64,000 nt of DNA from positions 868,001 through 932,000 of the forward strand of contig NZ_CP035376.1 of the NCBI RefSeq assembly GCF_004118975.1. The letters are read 5' to 3'. A program made the translations under genes and the position numbers. Below the pieces are notes generated by a model. It searched no databases, was not told where the DNA came from, and saw only the letters and a program-made list of their open reading frames with translations. This stretch comes from Luteimonas sp. YGD11-2 (GTDB lineage Bacteria > Pseudomonadota > Gammaproteobacteria > Xanthomonadales > Xanthomonadaceae). Below are positions 12,654-21,507 of the stretch, one piece after another (the stretch's first letter is position 1; every line of letters begins with the position of its first letter).

Positions 12654-15334
12654 GCCGCGCACGCGTGGCCGGGCGCCGCGAGGCGCAGGCACGGCTGTCG
12701 GCATGGTTCACCGCACAGGGCTGGAAGCCGGCAGCGTTCCAGCGCGAGGTCTGGCGGCGTTACCTCGCCGGCGAGTCCGGCCTGCTGCACACGCCCACCG
12801 GCAGCGGCAAGACCCTGGCCGCGTTCGGCGGGCCGTTGCTGGAAGCGCTGGCCGCCTTGCCTTCGTCTGCTTCCGTCGAGGCCGGCGCGGATGGTGATGG
12901 CGCCGATGCCGCGCACCCTGCCGGAACGGGTGCCGGGCATGCGGGCGCCGCTGCCGCGTCGAGGGGTGGCGATGGTCGCGGCCAGGGCCGCCTCCGGAGT
13001 GCGCTTGGAGCGCGCGTGCCGTCGGTTGCGGGCGGCGCCCGCAAGCGCGTCTCCGGGCCGGTTCGCACCCGTGCACCTGCAGCCGCAAAGCGCACGCCGC
13101 ATCTGCAGGTGCTGTGGATCACGCCGCTGCGCGCGCTCGCCGCCGATACCCTGCGCGCGCTGCGGGTGGCGACGGAGGCCGTCGGCCTCGACTGGCAACT
13201 CGGCCTGCGCACCGGCGATGCCTCCGCGCGCGACCGGCGGCTTGCACGTGCCGGCAGGCTCGACCTGCTGGTGATCACCCCGGAATCGCTGTCGCTGCTG
13301 CTGAGCTATCCCGACACCGCGCCACAGCTGGCACGCCTGCGCTGCGTGATCGTCGACGAATGGCACGAGCTGCTGGGCAACAAGCGCGGCGTGCTGCTGC
13401 AGCTGGCGCTGGCGCGGTTGCGCGTGCTGAACCCCGCGCTGCGCACCTGGGGGCTGTCGGCCACGCTCGGCAACCTGCCGGAAGCGCGCGACGTGCTGCT
13501 GCCGCATGCGCCGGAGGCCGCACTCGTGAGCGGTGCGCGCCCGCGCGGTTTCGAGCTCGAGACGTTGATGCCGGCCGCCGACGAACGCTTCGCCTGGGCC
13601 GGCCACCTCGGCCTCGCGCAGCTGCCGCGCGTACTCGACACCCTGATGGCCGAGCGCACCAGCCTGCTGTTCGCCAACACCCGCTCGCAGGCCGAGCTCT
13701 GGCATCGCGCGCTGGCTTCGGTCTGGCCGGAGGCACCGGAAACGCTGGCCCTGCACCACGGCTCGCTGGACCCGGCATTGCGTGCCGCGGCCGAGCAGGG
13801 GCTGCGTGAGGGCCGCATCCGCTGCGTGGTGGCGACTTCCAGCCTCGATCTGGGCGTCGATTTCCCCGCGGTCGACCAGGTGCTGCAGATCGGCAGCCCG
13901 AAGGGCATCGCGCGGCTGCTGCAGCGCGCCGGGCGTGCGCGGCATCGGCCCGGCGAGAGCGGGCGCGTGGTCTGCGTGCCCACCCACGCGCTGGAGCTGG
14001 TGGAATACGCCGCGGCACGCGAGGCGGTTGCACGCGGCGCGATCGAGGCGCGGCCACCGCCGCGGCTGAGCCTGGACGTGCTCGCCCAGCACTGCGTCAC
14101 CCTGGCACTCGGCGGCGGTTTCGATGCCGATGCGTTGTATGACGAAGTGCGCACCACGCATGCCTTCGCCGCACTCAGCCCGCCGATGTGGCAGGCGGTG
14201 CTCGAATTCATCGTGCAGGGCGGGCGCGCGCTGTCGAACTACCCGGATTTCCAGCGCGTGGTGCGCGGCGAGGACGGCCTGTACCGGGTCGAGGACCGGC
14301 GTATCGCGCTGCGCCACCGGCTGTCGATCGGCACCATCGCCAGCGACGGCGCGGTGGTGGTGCGCTTCCTGCGCGGCGGCGCGCTGGGGTCCGTCGAGGA
14401 GAGCTTCGTCGGCCGCCTGCGCCGTGGCGACCGCTTCCACTTCGCCGGCCGCTTGCTGGAACTGGTCAGGCTCGAGGACATGACCGCCTACGTGCGCAAC
14501 GCATCGGGCGTGGGCGACGGCACGGTGCCGCGCTGGCTCGGCGGCAAGATGCCGTTGTCGAGCGAACTCGGCCGCGAGGTGGAGCGCGCCTTCACGGGCG
14601 CAGTGGCCGCGCCCGAGCTGGATGCGATCGCCGGCCTGCTGCAGCTGCAGGCGCGGCTGTCCGCTTTGCCCGGCCCCGATCGTTTGCTGGTGGAGTGGAT
14701 ACGCGCGCGTGGCGGTCGCTATCTCTTCGTGTATCCGTTCGCCGGGCGGCAGGTGCACGAAGGGCTCGCGGCGCTGCTGGCACTGCGATGGGGCAGGATG
14801 GCACCGGACAGTTTCGCCTTCTCGGTCAACGACTACGGCTTCGTGCTGTCGGCCGCGCGTGCCGAAGGCGTGGACGAGGCGCAGCTGCGCACGCTGCTCG
14901 ATCCGGTGGCACTGGAGGACGACCTGCGCGAAAGCCTCAACCTCGGCGAACTCGCGCGTCGGCAGTTCCGCGAGATCGCACGCGTCGCCGGGCTGCTGCC
15001 GCCGTCATTGCCGGGGCGCGCGCCACGTTCGATGCGCCAGCTGCAGGCCTCGAGCGGCCTGCTGTTCGATGTGCTGCAGCGCTTCGACCCCGACCACATG
15101 CTGCTGGACCAGGCCGAGCGCGAGGTGTTCTCCGCGCAGCTGGAAGTGCGGCGCCTGCGCGAGACCCTGGACGACTGCGCAGGGCGCGACATCGTGCTGC
15201 GCACGCCGCGCTCGTTCACCCCGCTCTCTTTTCCGCTGTGGGCTGAAGCCGTGCGCGGTCGCCTGAGCACCGAGGACTGGCGTACCCGCGTGCAGCGTGC
15301 CGCCACGCAGCTGGAGCGCCGCCATGGCGGATGA
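12650..15334 (+). CDS. Ligase-associated DEXH-box helicase (Lhr-C type)
   Basis: An 894-residue superfamily 2 helicase starting at GTG 12650, overlapping the ligase stop (GTGA). Walker A is TPTGSGKT (49-56). Next come WITPLRALAADT (motif Ia), VIVDEWHEL (motif II, DEWH rather than the more usual DEVH of Lhr), LSATLGN (III), LLFANTRSQAE (IV), ATSSLDLGVDFP (V) and LLQRAGRARHRPGE (VI), followed by the long Lhr C-terminal region. Between Walker A and motif Ia lies an insert of about 79 Gly/Ala/Arg-rich residues (about 71-149). The helicase presumably unwinds or remodels substrates for the adjoining nuclease and ligase. Confidence 0.93.
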   Translation: MSRARVAGRREAQARLSAWFTAQGWKPAAFQREVWRRYLAGESGLLHTPTGSGKTLAAFGGPLLEALAALPSSASVEAGADGDGADAAHPAGTGAGHAGAAAASRGGDGRGQGRLRSALGARVPSVAGGARKRVSGPVRTRAPAAAKRTPHLQVLWITPLRALAADTLRALRVATEAVGLDWQLGLRTGDASARDRRLARAGRLDLLVITPESLSLLLSYPDTAPQLARLRCVIVDEWHELLGNKRGVLLQLALARLRVLNPALRTWGLSATLGNLPEARDVLLPHAPEAALVSGARPRGFELETLMPAADERFAWAGHLGLAQLPRVLDTLMAERTSLLFANTRSQAELWHRALASVWPEAPETLALHHGSLDPALRAAAEQGLREGRIRCVVATSSLDLGVDFPAVDQVLQIGSPKGIARLLQRAGRARHRPGESGRVVCVPTHALELVEYAAAREAVARGAIEARPPPRLSLDVLAQHCVTLALGGGFDADALYDEVRTTHAFAALSPPMWQAVLEFIVQGGRALSNYPDFQRVVRGEDGLYRVEDRRIALRHRLSIGTIASDGAVVVRFLRGGALGSVEESFVGRLRRGDRFHFAGRLLELVRLEDMTAYVRNASGVGDGTVPRWLGGKMPLSSELGREVERAFTGAVAAPELDAIAGLLQLQARLSALPGPDRLLVEWIRARGGRYLFVYPFAGRQVHEGLAALLALRWGRMAPDSFAFSVNDYGFVLSAARAEGVDEAQLRTLLDPVALEDDLRESLNLGELARRQFREIARVAGLLPPSLPGRAPRSMRQLQASSGLLFDVLQRFDPDHMLLDQAEREVFSAQLEVRRLRETLDDCAGRDIVLRTPRSFTPLSFPLWAEAVRGRLSTEDWRTRVQRAATQLERRHGG

Positions 15335-15989
15335 GCGCGAGGTCCTCGTCGCCGGCGAGCCGGTGCAGCTGCATGCCGAGCGCGCGCTGTACTGGCCGCG
15401 CACCCGCACCCTGGTGATCGCCGACCTGCACCTGGGCAAGGCCGACCACTTCCGCCGTGCCGGCATCGCCTTGCCGGTCGGCGGCACCTCGCACGACCTC
15501 GAACGCCTCGATGCGCTGCTCGAACTGACCGGCGCCGAGCGCCTGCTGGTGCTGGGCGACCTGCTGCACGGGGAGGTCCCCGAAGCCCCGTGGCTCGCCC
15601 GCTGGTATGCGTTCCGCAACCGCTGGGCGACGCTGCAGGTGGACGTGGTGGCCGGCAACCACGACCGCGTGCTGCGCCGGCACCCGGAGCGCGCCGCTTC
15701 GATGGGCCTTGCGCTGCATGCGCCGTACCTGCACGAGCCGCCGTTCCTGTTCGTGCATGCCGCCGAGGACGCGCCGGCCGGTGGCGAGGGCTACGTGCTG
15801 GCCGGGCACCTGCACCCGGTGCTGCGCCTGCCGGGGCTGCCGCGGCTGCCGGTGTTCCGCTTCGCCGAGATCGGCATCCTGCCGGCGTTCACCACGTTCG
15901 CCGGCGGCATGCCATTCGATCCGGCACGCGATGAGCGCGTGTTCGTGTGCGCGCCCGGTGCACTGGTGGAGATGCCGGTGATGGCCTGA
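15324..15989 (+). CDS. pdeM: Ligase-associated DNA damage response endonuclease PdeM
   Basis: A 221-residue calcineurin-like metallophosphoesterase. Metal-binding motifs appear in order: IADLHLGK (D and H), VLGDLLHG, VAGNHDR and AGHLHPV. Length and position as last gene of the exonuclease-ligase-helicase set match PdeM. ATG 15324 lies within the helicase end (11-base overlap), so translation is coupled. Its proposed role is phosphodiester cleavage or end processing during repair. It is followed, convergently, by a transporter gene. Confidence 0.9.
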   Translation: MADEREVLVAGEPVQLHAERALYWPRTRTLVIADLHLGKADHFRRAGIALPVGGTSHDLERLDALLELTGAERLLVLGDLLHGEVPEAPWLARWYAFRNRWATLQVDVVAGNHDRVLRRHPERAASMGLALHAPYLHEPPFLFVHAAEDAPAGGEGYVLAGHLHPVLRLPGLPRLPVFRFAEIGILPAFTTFAGGMPFDPARDERVFVCAPGALVEMPVMA

Positions 15990-16005
15990 GCGCGGCGGCT
16001 GTCGC

Positions 16006-16851
16006 CTAGGGCCGACGTGGCCGCAGGCTCACCATCGCGATGCCACCGAGGATCATCGCCGAGGCCAGCAGCAGGCGTGCATCCAGCGATTCGCCCAGCA
16101 ACAGGATGCCCGCGAGCGCCGCCGCCGGCGGTACCCCGAGTTGCACGCCGGCCGCACGCGCCGCGCCCAGTGATGGCAGCACCGCATACCACAGCGCGTA
16201 ACCGAGCCCGGAGGTGACCGCGCCCGACAGCACCGCCAGTGCCACGCCGGCCGCGTCGGCGTGCACGCGGTCGGCGGACACCAGCAGCAGCGCCAGCCCG
16301 AGCGGCAGCGCACGCAGGAAATTGCCCGCGGTATCGGCCAGCGGATCGCGGCTGCCGCGGCCGCGCAGCGAATAACAGCCCCAGGCGACGCCGGCGGTGA
16401 GCATCAGCGCCGCACCCCACGGCGAGGGCGCGGACAGGCCGGGCATCAGCATCGCCACCAGGCCGACGACCGCCAGCCCGAAGCCGGCCCACTGGGCGAT
16501 CGACAGCCGCTCGCCGGCCCATAGCGCGGCAGCGACCATCGTCGCCTGCACCGCGGCGAACAGCAGCAGGGTGCCGGTGGACACCGGCACGTACATGAAG
16601 GCGTAGGAGAACGCCGCGGCATACGCGAACAGCGCCAGTGCCGGGTCCCAGCTGCCGCCGGCCCGCGCTGCGGCGCCGGCGCGCCTGCGCACCAGCAACC
16701 ACAACACCAGTGCGCCGGACCCCAGCCGGATCGCGGTGAAGCCGGCCGGGTCGATATGCGCGTCCTGCAGCGCCCAGCGGCACAGCAGCGAATTGCCGGC
16801 GAAGGCCGCCAGCACCGCCGTGGTCAGCACCACCAGGCGCAGCGGCGTCAT
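16006..16851 (-). CDS. EamA/DMT-family inner-membrane transporter
   Basis: A 281-residue protein with about ten hydrophobic helices in two repeats, typical of the drug/metabolite (EamA) superfamily. It opens with MTPLRLVVLTTAVLAAFAGN and has the second-repeat LGYALWYAVLPSLGAARAAG segment. Such proteins export amino acids, metabolites or drugs through the inner membrane; the substrate is not predictable here. Its start lies 18 bases downstream of the hemE stop on the same strand, so the two may be co-transcribed. Confidence 0.88.
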   Translation of the reverse strand: MTPLRLVVLTTAVLAAFAGNSLLCRWALQDAHIDPAGFTAIRLGSGALVLWLLVRRRAGAAARAGGSWDPALALFAYAAAFSYAFMYVPVSTGTLLLFAAVQATMVAAALWAGERLSIAQWAGFGLAVVGLVAMLMPGLSAPSPWGAALMLTAGVAWGCYSLRGRGSRDPLADTAGNFLRALPLGLALLLVSADRVHADAAGVALAVLSGAVTSGLGYALWYAVLPSLGAARAAGVQLGVPPAAALAGILLLGESLDARLLLASAMILGGIAMVSLRPRRP

Positions 16852-16869
16852 CGGTGTGGCTGCCGGGCT

Positions 16870-17943
16870 TCAGCGTGCGCTGTGCGCGTGCACCGCCTCG
16901 ACCAGCACCGCGACGTGTTCCGGGTCCATGTCCGGCGACATGCCGTGGCCGAGGTTGAACACGTGGCCGTCGCGCGAGCCGCCGTTGCCGTCGCGGTAGG
17001 CGTCCAACACGGTGGCCACCTCGCGGCGGATCGCCTCCGGGCTGCCATAGAGCACGCACGGATCGAGGTTGCCCTGCAGCGCGACCCGGCCGCCGGTGCG
17101 GCGTGCGGCTTCGTCCAGGCCGACCATCCAGTCCACGCCGACGCCATCGGTGCCGGTGGCGGCAAGCTCTTCCAGATACGCGGCGGTGCCCTTGCCGAAC
17201 AGGATCAGCGGGGTGCGGTCGGCACCCTCGCCACGCTCGAGTTCACGCGCGATGCGCTCGAGATAGGGCAACGAGAACTCGCGGTACATTGCCGGGCTCA
17301 GCACGCCGCCCCAGGTGTCGAACACCTGCAGCGCCTGCGCGCCGGCGGCACGCTGTGCGGCGAGGTAGGCGATCACCGCATCGGTGTTCACCGACAGCAG
17401 CGCATGCAGCGCCTGGGGGTCGTTGAGCGCCATCGCCTTGATGCGCGAGAAGTTCTTGCTGCCGCCGCCCTCGACCATGTAGCAGGCCAGCGTCCACGGG
17501 CTGCCGGAGAAGCCGATCAGCGGCACGCTGCCGTCGAGCTCGCGGCGGATCACCCGCACCGCATCCATCACGTAGCGCAGCTCGGTTTCCATGTCCGGCA
17601 CGCCGAGCGCGGCGATCGCCGCGGCGTCGCGCACCGGCTTGCGGAACTTGGGGCCCTCGCCGTCGACGAAGTACAGCTCCAGCCCCATCGCATCGGGGAT
17701 GGTGAGGATGTCGGAGAACAGGATCGCCGCATCCAGCGGGAAGCGCCGCAGCGGCTGCAGGGTGACCTCGCAGGCGAGATCGGGGTTCTTGGCCATCGCC
17801 AGGAAGCTGCCGGCCTGCGCGCGGGTGGCGCGGTACTCGGGCAGGTAGCGGCCGGCCTGGCGCATCAGCCAGACGGGGGTGTGGTCGACGGGCTCGCGCC
17901 GGAGGGCGCGCAGGAAACGGTCGTTCTTCAGCGGTGCGGACAA
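16870..17943 (-). CDS. hemE: Uroporphyrinogen decarboxylase
   Basis: A 357-residue cytoplasmic enzyme that decarboxylates the four acetate side chains of uroporphyrinogen III in haem synthesis. The family signature [16 protein letters not shown] is near residue 23 and [12 protein letters not shown] follows, with the second signature region [19 protein letters not shown]. The start appears to be TTG at 17943 (reading [13 protein letters not shown]), because no ATG lies nearer and this gives the usual family length; an ATG at 18021 would add 26 unconserved residues. It lies downstream of the WGR gene on the same strand. Confidence 0.95.
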   Translation of the reverse strand: MSAPLKNDRFLRALRREPVDHTPVWLMRQAGRYLPEYRATRAQAGSFLAMAKNPDLACEVTLQPLRRFPLDAAILFSDILTIPDAMGLELYFVDGEGPKFRKPVRDAAAIAALGVPDMETELRYVMDAVRVIRRELDGSVPLIGFSGSPWTLACYMVEGGGSKNFSRIKAMALNDPQALHALLSVNTDAVIAYLAAQRAAGAQALQVFDTWGGVLSPAMYREFSLPYLERIARELERGEGADRTPLILFGKGTAAYLEELAATGTDGVGVDWMVGLDEAARRTGGRVALQGNLDPCVLYGSPEAIRREVATVLDAYRDGNGGSRDGHVFNLGHGMSPDMDPEHVAVLVEAVHAHSAR

Positions 17944-17986
17944 GACGTGATCCTTGCAAGGCGCGGCGGCGCGAGGCCGCGGGGAC

Positions 17987-18247
17987 TCAGCGCGGTGGTG
18001 GCGCGGTCGCGCCCTGGGCATAGACCAGCCGGAAGCCGCGCTTGAGCTGGGCGTCGCGCGCCTGCTCGAGCGCGCCCACCGCGCTGGTCTGGTCGAGGAA
18101 CTGTTCGCGGCGCACCTGGCTGCGGCCGCCGATCTGGCCGGACTCGCGCACCAGCGTCCAGCCGCCCAGCAGGTCGGGCTGGAGCATCAGCTGGACGAAG
18201 CGCGGCGCTTCACGTCCTTCGGCGGGTTGTTGCAGCAGCAGGCGCAT
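17987..18247 (-). CDS. Small WGR-domain protein
   Basis: An 86-residue protein that is almost only a WGR domain: [19 protein letters not shown], then [13 protein letters not shown] in place of the canonical WGRIG, and ending [18 protein letters not shown] domains occur in PARPs and in some DNA-handling bacterial proteins and are thought to bind nucleic acid. The central tryptophan is replaced (SGQIG), so the motif is degenerate. A TACAAT box lies eight bases before the ATG. The gene precedes hemE on the same strand with a 43-base gap. No function can be assigned. Confidence 0.8.
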   Translation of the reverse strand: MRLLLQQPAEGREAPRFVQLMLQPDLLGGWTLVRESGQIGGRSQVRREQFLDQTSAVGALEQARDAQLKRGFRLVYAQGATAPPPR

Positions 18248-18255
18248 AGGCGGCC

Positions 18256-18261
18256 ATTGTA
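18256..18261 (-). promoter_or_regulatory. Candidate -10 box (TACAAT) for the WGR gene
   Basis: TACAAT on the minus strand ends eight bases before the ATG at 18247. No ribosome-binding site is visible between them. Confidence 0.4.
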
Positions 18262-18322
18262 CGGGGCCGCGGGCGCCGGGAGCCGGGCCGGCGCGGCACG
18301 TCCGCGGGAACGCGCTGGTGGT

Positions 18323-19996
18323 TCAGTCTGCGCGCAGCACCGCCAGCACCGCGCTCTCCGGCACGTCCGGCAGCACCTCGGCGCGGCCGGCGCCACGCCA
18401 GACGATGAAACGCAGCCCGCCGGCCTGCGCCTTCTTGTCCAGACGCATGTGCGCGAGCAGCTGTTCGGGGTCGAGCCCGGGCGGCAGTGCCACCGGCAGG
18501 CCGAAGCGCTGCAGCAGCGCACGCAGTCGGTCGCCGTCGGCCGCCGGCGCCAGTCCCAGCGCTTCCGACAGCCGTGCCGCCAGCACCATGCCCACCGCGA
18601 CGGCCTCGCCATGGTTGAGCCCGCCGTAGCCCTGTGCGGTCTCGATCGCATGGGCAAAGGTGTGGCCGAAGTTCAGCAGCGCGCGCTCGCCATGTTCGAA
18701 CGGATCACGCGCGACGATCGCCGCCTTGTGCGCGCAACTGCGCGCGATGGCTTCGGCGAGTGCATCGTCGTCCATGGCCAGCAGTGCGTCAGCATGTTCT
18801 TCCAGCCAGCCCAGGAACGCGGCATCGCCGAGGGCGCCGTACTTCACCACTTCGGCCAGGCCCGCGCGCAGTTCGCGCGCCGGCAGCGACGCAAGCGTCG
18901 CGGTGTCGGCGATGACCGCGCGCGGCGGGTGGAAGGCGCCGACGAGGTTCTTGCCCTGCGGCAGATCGACCGCGGTCTTGCCGCCCACCGAGGAATCCAC
19001 CATCGCCAGCAGCGAGGTGGGCAGCTGCACGCAGTCGATGCCACGCATCCAGCAGGCCGCGGCAAAGCCGGCGAGGTCGCCGACCACGCCACCGCCGAGT
19101 GCATAGACGCAGGCATCGCGACGCGCCCCCAGCGTCGCCAGTGCATCGATGGCGCCGGCGAAGCCGTCGAGGGTCTTGGAGGCCTCGCCCGCCGGCAGCA
19201 CGAACTCGCCGATCGCGATGCCGGGGCGCGCCCGGCGCAGCGCGTCCGCCACCCGCGCGGCATAGCGCGGCGCGACCTGGCTGTCGCTGACCAGCAGGGC
19301 CTGGCCGCCACGCAGCGGGCCGGCCAGCAGGGTGCCGTCATCGAGCAGCCCGGGGCCGATATGGATGCGATAGGGCGCGGTACCGCCGACGTCGACGGTG
19401 CGGGGTGGGGAGGGCATGCGGACAGCTTCCGGTGAGGGTGGGGCGACGGCTGGGAATGGCGCGGATGCAACGCGCTGCCAGCGCTGGTCGAGCAGGCGTC
19501 CCAGCCGCGCGACCGCGACCGGGGGCGCGCAGCCGCCGGTGTCGAAGCGCAGGTCGGCGACCTCGCGGTACAGCGGCTCGCGCGCGGTCGTCAGCGTGCG
19601 CAGCACCTGTTCGCGGTCGCCGTTGGCCAGCAGCGGACGGGTGCGGTCGCGCGCCAGCCGTTGCAGCTGCTCGCCGGGTTCCACGTGCAGGTGCACGACG
19701 AACCCGCGCCCGGCCATCACGCGGCGGTTGTCGGGATCGAGCACGGCGCCGCCGCCGCTGGCCAGCAGGAGTCCTTCGCCTGCCAGCAGGTCCGCCAGCA
19801 CCTCGCGCTCGCGCAGGCGGAAACCCGCCTCGCCCTCGCACTCGAAGATGGTGGGAATCGTCGCGCCGGTGCGCTGCTCGACTTCGCGATCGAGATCGAC
19901 GAACGCCAGCCCGAAGCGGCCGGCGAGGCGGCGGCCGATCGAGGACTTGCCGGCACCCATCGGGCCGACCAGGACGAGGTTGGGAGCGGGGTTCAT
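18323..19996 (-). CDS. aroKB: Fused shikimate kinase / 3-dehydroquinate synthase
   Basis: One uninterrupted 557-residue frame holds two shikimate-pathway enzymes. Residues about 1-170 are shikimate kinase: Walker [32 protein letters not shown] and GGGAVL. A Pro/Ala-rich linker (about 175-195) leads to 3-dehydroquinate synthase, with [20 protein letters not shown], the metal-site [11 protein letters not shown] segment, and [11 protein letters not shown]. In most proteobacteria these are separate adjacent genes. An internal ATG at 19417 ([12 protein letters not shown]), eight bases after GGAAG, lies where a separate aroB would begin, so both a fusion and a free AroB could be made. I start AroK at 19996 ([14 protein letters not shown]); 20044 is an alternative. 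Confidence 0.9.
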   Translation of the reverse strand: MNPAPNLVLVGPMGAGKSSIGRRLAGRFGLAFVDLDREVEQRTGATIPTIFECEGEAGFRLREREVLADLLAGEGLLLASGGGAVLDPDNRRVMAGRGFVVHLHVEPGEQLQRLARDRTRPLLANGDREQVLRTLTTAREPLYREVADLRFDTGGCAPPVAVARLGRLLDQRWQRVASAPFPAVAPPSPEAVRMPSPPRTVDVGGTAPYRIHIGPGLLDDGTLLAGPLRGGQALLVSDSQVAPRYAARVADALRRARPGIAIGEFVLPAGEASKTLDGFAGAIDALATLGARRDACVYALGGGVVGDLAGFAAACWMRGIDCVQLPTSLLAMVDSSVGGKTAVDLPQGKNLVGAFHPPRAVIADTATLASLPARELRAGLAEVVKYGALGDAAFLGWLEEHADALLAMDDDALAEAIARSCAHKAAIVARDPFEHGERALLNFGHTFAHAIETAQGYGGLNHGEAVAVGMVLAARLSEALGLAPAADGDRLRALLQRFGLPVALPPGLDPEQLLAHMRLDKKAQAGGLRFIVWRGAGRAEVLPDVPESAVLAVLRAD

Positions 19997-20056
19997 GAGC
20001 ACGCCATGGTAGGGCCTGCCCCCGGCCACGGCATCCGCCTGCAATCTTCAATGCAA

Positions 20057-20887
20057 TCAGGCGGTGATCCGCGGCGAGCGCCGCGCGTCCAGCCGCACCC
20101 GCAGGTCCGCGCGTGGGGGCAGGGTGCGCAGCGCCTGGCGGCTGACACGCTCGTAGTGCTGCACGAAGCGGTCGCACTGTGCGCGGTCCATGCCGGGGTG
20201 GGTCGGGTTACGCGCATGCGCGGCGCATTCCTGTTGCCAGCGCCAGTCCGGCACCACCTCGAAGCCGGGCGCCTGGAGCAGCAGCAGGCGGTCGATGCGC
20301 GACCACAGCGCCGGATAGTCGCGTGCGAGCGCGTCGTTGCAGTGGCGGCGCCAGAGTCCGTCCGGGTCCTCGTCGCGCTCCAGGGCGTTGACCGGCTGCA
20401 CCAGCGCTTCGGGAGATTCCGCAGGTGTACCGAGGAACCAGCCCTCGAACACCACCAGGTCGGCGCGCGCGACGCGCTCCCACGCAGACTCGGGCAGGCG
20501 GCGGTCGGCGCGCTTGTCGAAGCGCGGGATCGACACATCCCGGCCCGCGCGCAACGCGTCCAGCGTGCGCAGGGCCAGCGCGATGTCGTGGGTGCCGGGC
20601 GGGCCGCGTGTGCACAGCAGCGGATGCACCTCGCGTGCAAGCGCCTCGCGCTGCGGGCGGTCGAGGTAGAAGTCGTCGATCGACACCACCGCGACGCGCA
20701 CGCCGGCGGCGGGACCCGCCTGCGCGAGCTGCGCGGCCAGCGTGGACTTGCCGCTGCCCTGCAGGCCACTGATGCCGTAGATCCGCACGCTGTCGCGGCG
20801 CGCATCGGCGAGCACCGCGTCCACCAGGGCGGCGCTGAAGCCGGTGGCCGTGCGTTCCGGGGCGGCCGGATGCGTGGTCTGCGTCAT
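20057..20887 (-). CDS. D-glycerate 3-kinase-like P-loop kinase
   Basis: A 276-residue P-loop kinase of the GlyK/phosphoribulokinase-uridine kinase group. Walker A is [14 protein letters not shown] (about 38-51), followed by [18 protein letters not shown], typical of glycerate kinases of this clade, VFEGWFLG, and a late NPTHPGMD region. The likely reaction is ATP-dependent phosphorylation of D-glycerate to 3-phosphoglycerate. The start at 20887 is 17 bases from the divergent pdxH start. No Shine-Dalgarno is seen; a TATTGT box sits six bases upstream. Confidence 0.85.
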   Translation of the reverse strand: MTQTTHPAAPERTATGFSAALVDAVLADARRDSVRIYGISGLQGSGKSTLAAQLAQAGPAAGVRVAVVSIDDFYLDRPQREALAREVHPLLCTRGPPGTHDIALALRTLDALRAGRDVSIPRFDKRADRRLPESAWERVARADLVVFEGWFLGTPAESPEALVQPVNALERDEDPDGLWRRHCNDALARDYPALWSRIDRLLLLQAPGFEVVPDWRWQQECAAHARNPTHPGMDRAQCDRFVQHYERVSRQALRTLPPRADLRVRLDARRSPRITA

Positions 20888-20892
20888 CGGGC

Positions 20893-20898
20893 CACAAT
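20893..20898 (+). promoter_or_regulatory. Candidate -10 box (CACAAT) for pdxH
   Basis: CACAAT ends six bases before the pdxH ATG at 20905. It overlaps the minus-strand TATTGT box that sits six bases before the divergent kinase start, so the same few base pairs may serve both promoters. Confidence 0.4.
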
Positions 20899-20899
20899 A
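20894..20899 (-). promoter_or_regulatory. Candidate -10 box (TATTGT) for the glycerate kinase gene
   Basis: TATTGT on the minus strand ends six bases before the ATG at 20887 and overlaps the plus-strand CACAAT box of pdxH. Both transcripts would be leaderless. Confidence 0.35.
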
Positions 20900-20904
20900 G
20901 CCCG

Positions 20905-21507
20905 ATGGACATCGACCCTCTCCACGCGGAAGCGCTGGCCACCTTCGACGTGCTGTTCGCCGAAGCCGCCCGCGCCGGCGAACCCGATCCCACCGCGATG
21001 GTGGTGGCCACTGCTGGCATCGACGCGCGCCCGTCGGCGCGCATGGTGCTGCTGAAGGCACACGACGCCCGCGGATTCGTGTTCTACACCCACCTCGATG
21101 GGCGCAAGGGCCGCGAGCTGCAGGAAAACCCGCGTGCCGCGCTGCTGTTCCACTGGCCGCGCGTGCGCCAGGGCGTGCAGGTGCGCATCGAGGGCGAGGT
21201 GGTTCTGGTCGACGACGCCGAAGCGGATGCGTATTTCGCCAGCCGCCCGCGTGGCAGCCAGGTCGGTGCCTGGGCATCGCTGCAGTCCGAACCGCTGGCG
21301 TCTGCGGAGGAGTTCGCGCAGCGGCTGGCCGATGTCGAAGCCGAGTTCGATGGCCGCGACGTCCCGCGCCCGCCGCGCTGGGGCGGGCTGCGCGTGCGCC
21401 CGGAACGCATCGAGTTCTGGTACGGCGCGCAGTTCCGGCTGCACGAACGCTGGCTGTATTCCTGCGACCCCACCGACGCGTGGTCGAAGCGGATGCTGTT
21501 TCCTTGA
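20905..21507 (+). CDS. pdxH: Pyridoxamine 5'-phosphate oxidase
   Basis: A 200-residue FMN enzyme oxidising pyridoxamine or pyridoxine 5'-phosphate to pyridoxal 5'-phosphate. Recognisable parts are [19 protein letters not shown] (FMN contacts), [28 protein letters not shown], and the C-terminal [18 protein letters not shown] followed by LHERWLY. Length fits. The ATG lacks a ribosome-binding site and has a -10-like box six bases upstream. The next gene starts within its last 28 bases or at its stop. Confidence 0.95.
   Translation: MDIDPLHAEALATFDVLFAEAARAGEPDPTAMVVATAGIDARPSARMVLLKAHDARGFVFYTHLDGRKGRELQENPRAALLFHWPRVRQGVQVRIEGEVVLVDDAEADAYFASRPRGSQVGAWASLQSEPLASAEEFAQRLADVEAEFDGRDVPRPPRWGGLRVRPERIEFWYGAQFRLHERWLYSCDPTDAWSKRMLFP

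Noticed and set aside
7167..12704. A very long minus-strand open frame (over 1800 residues) antisense to sensor kinase 2 and the repair genes
   Set aside because: High G+C makes antisense frames long; the product is compositionally biased (His/Arg/Ala/Gln-rich), has no domain, and lies opposite well-supported genes.
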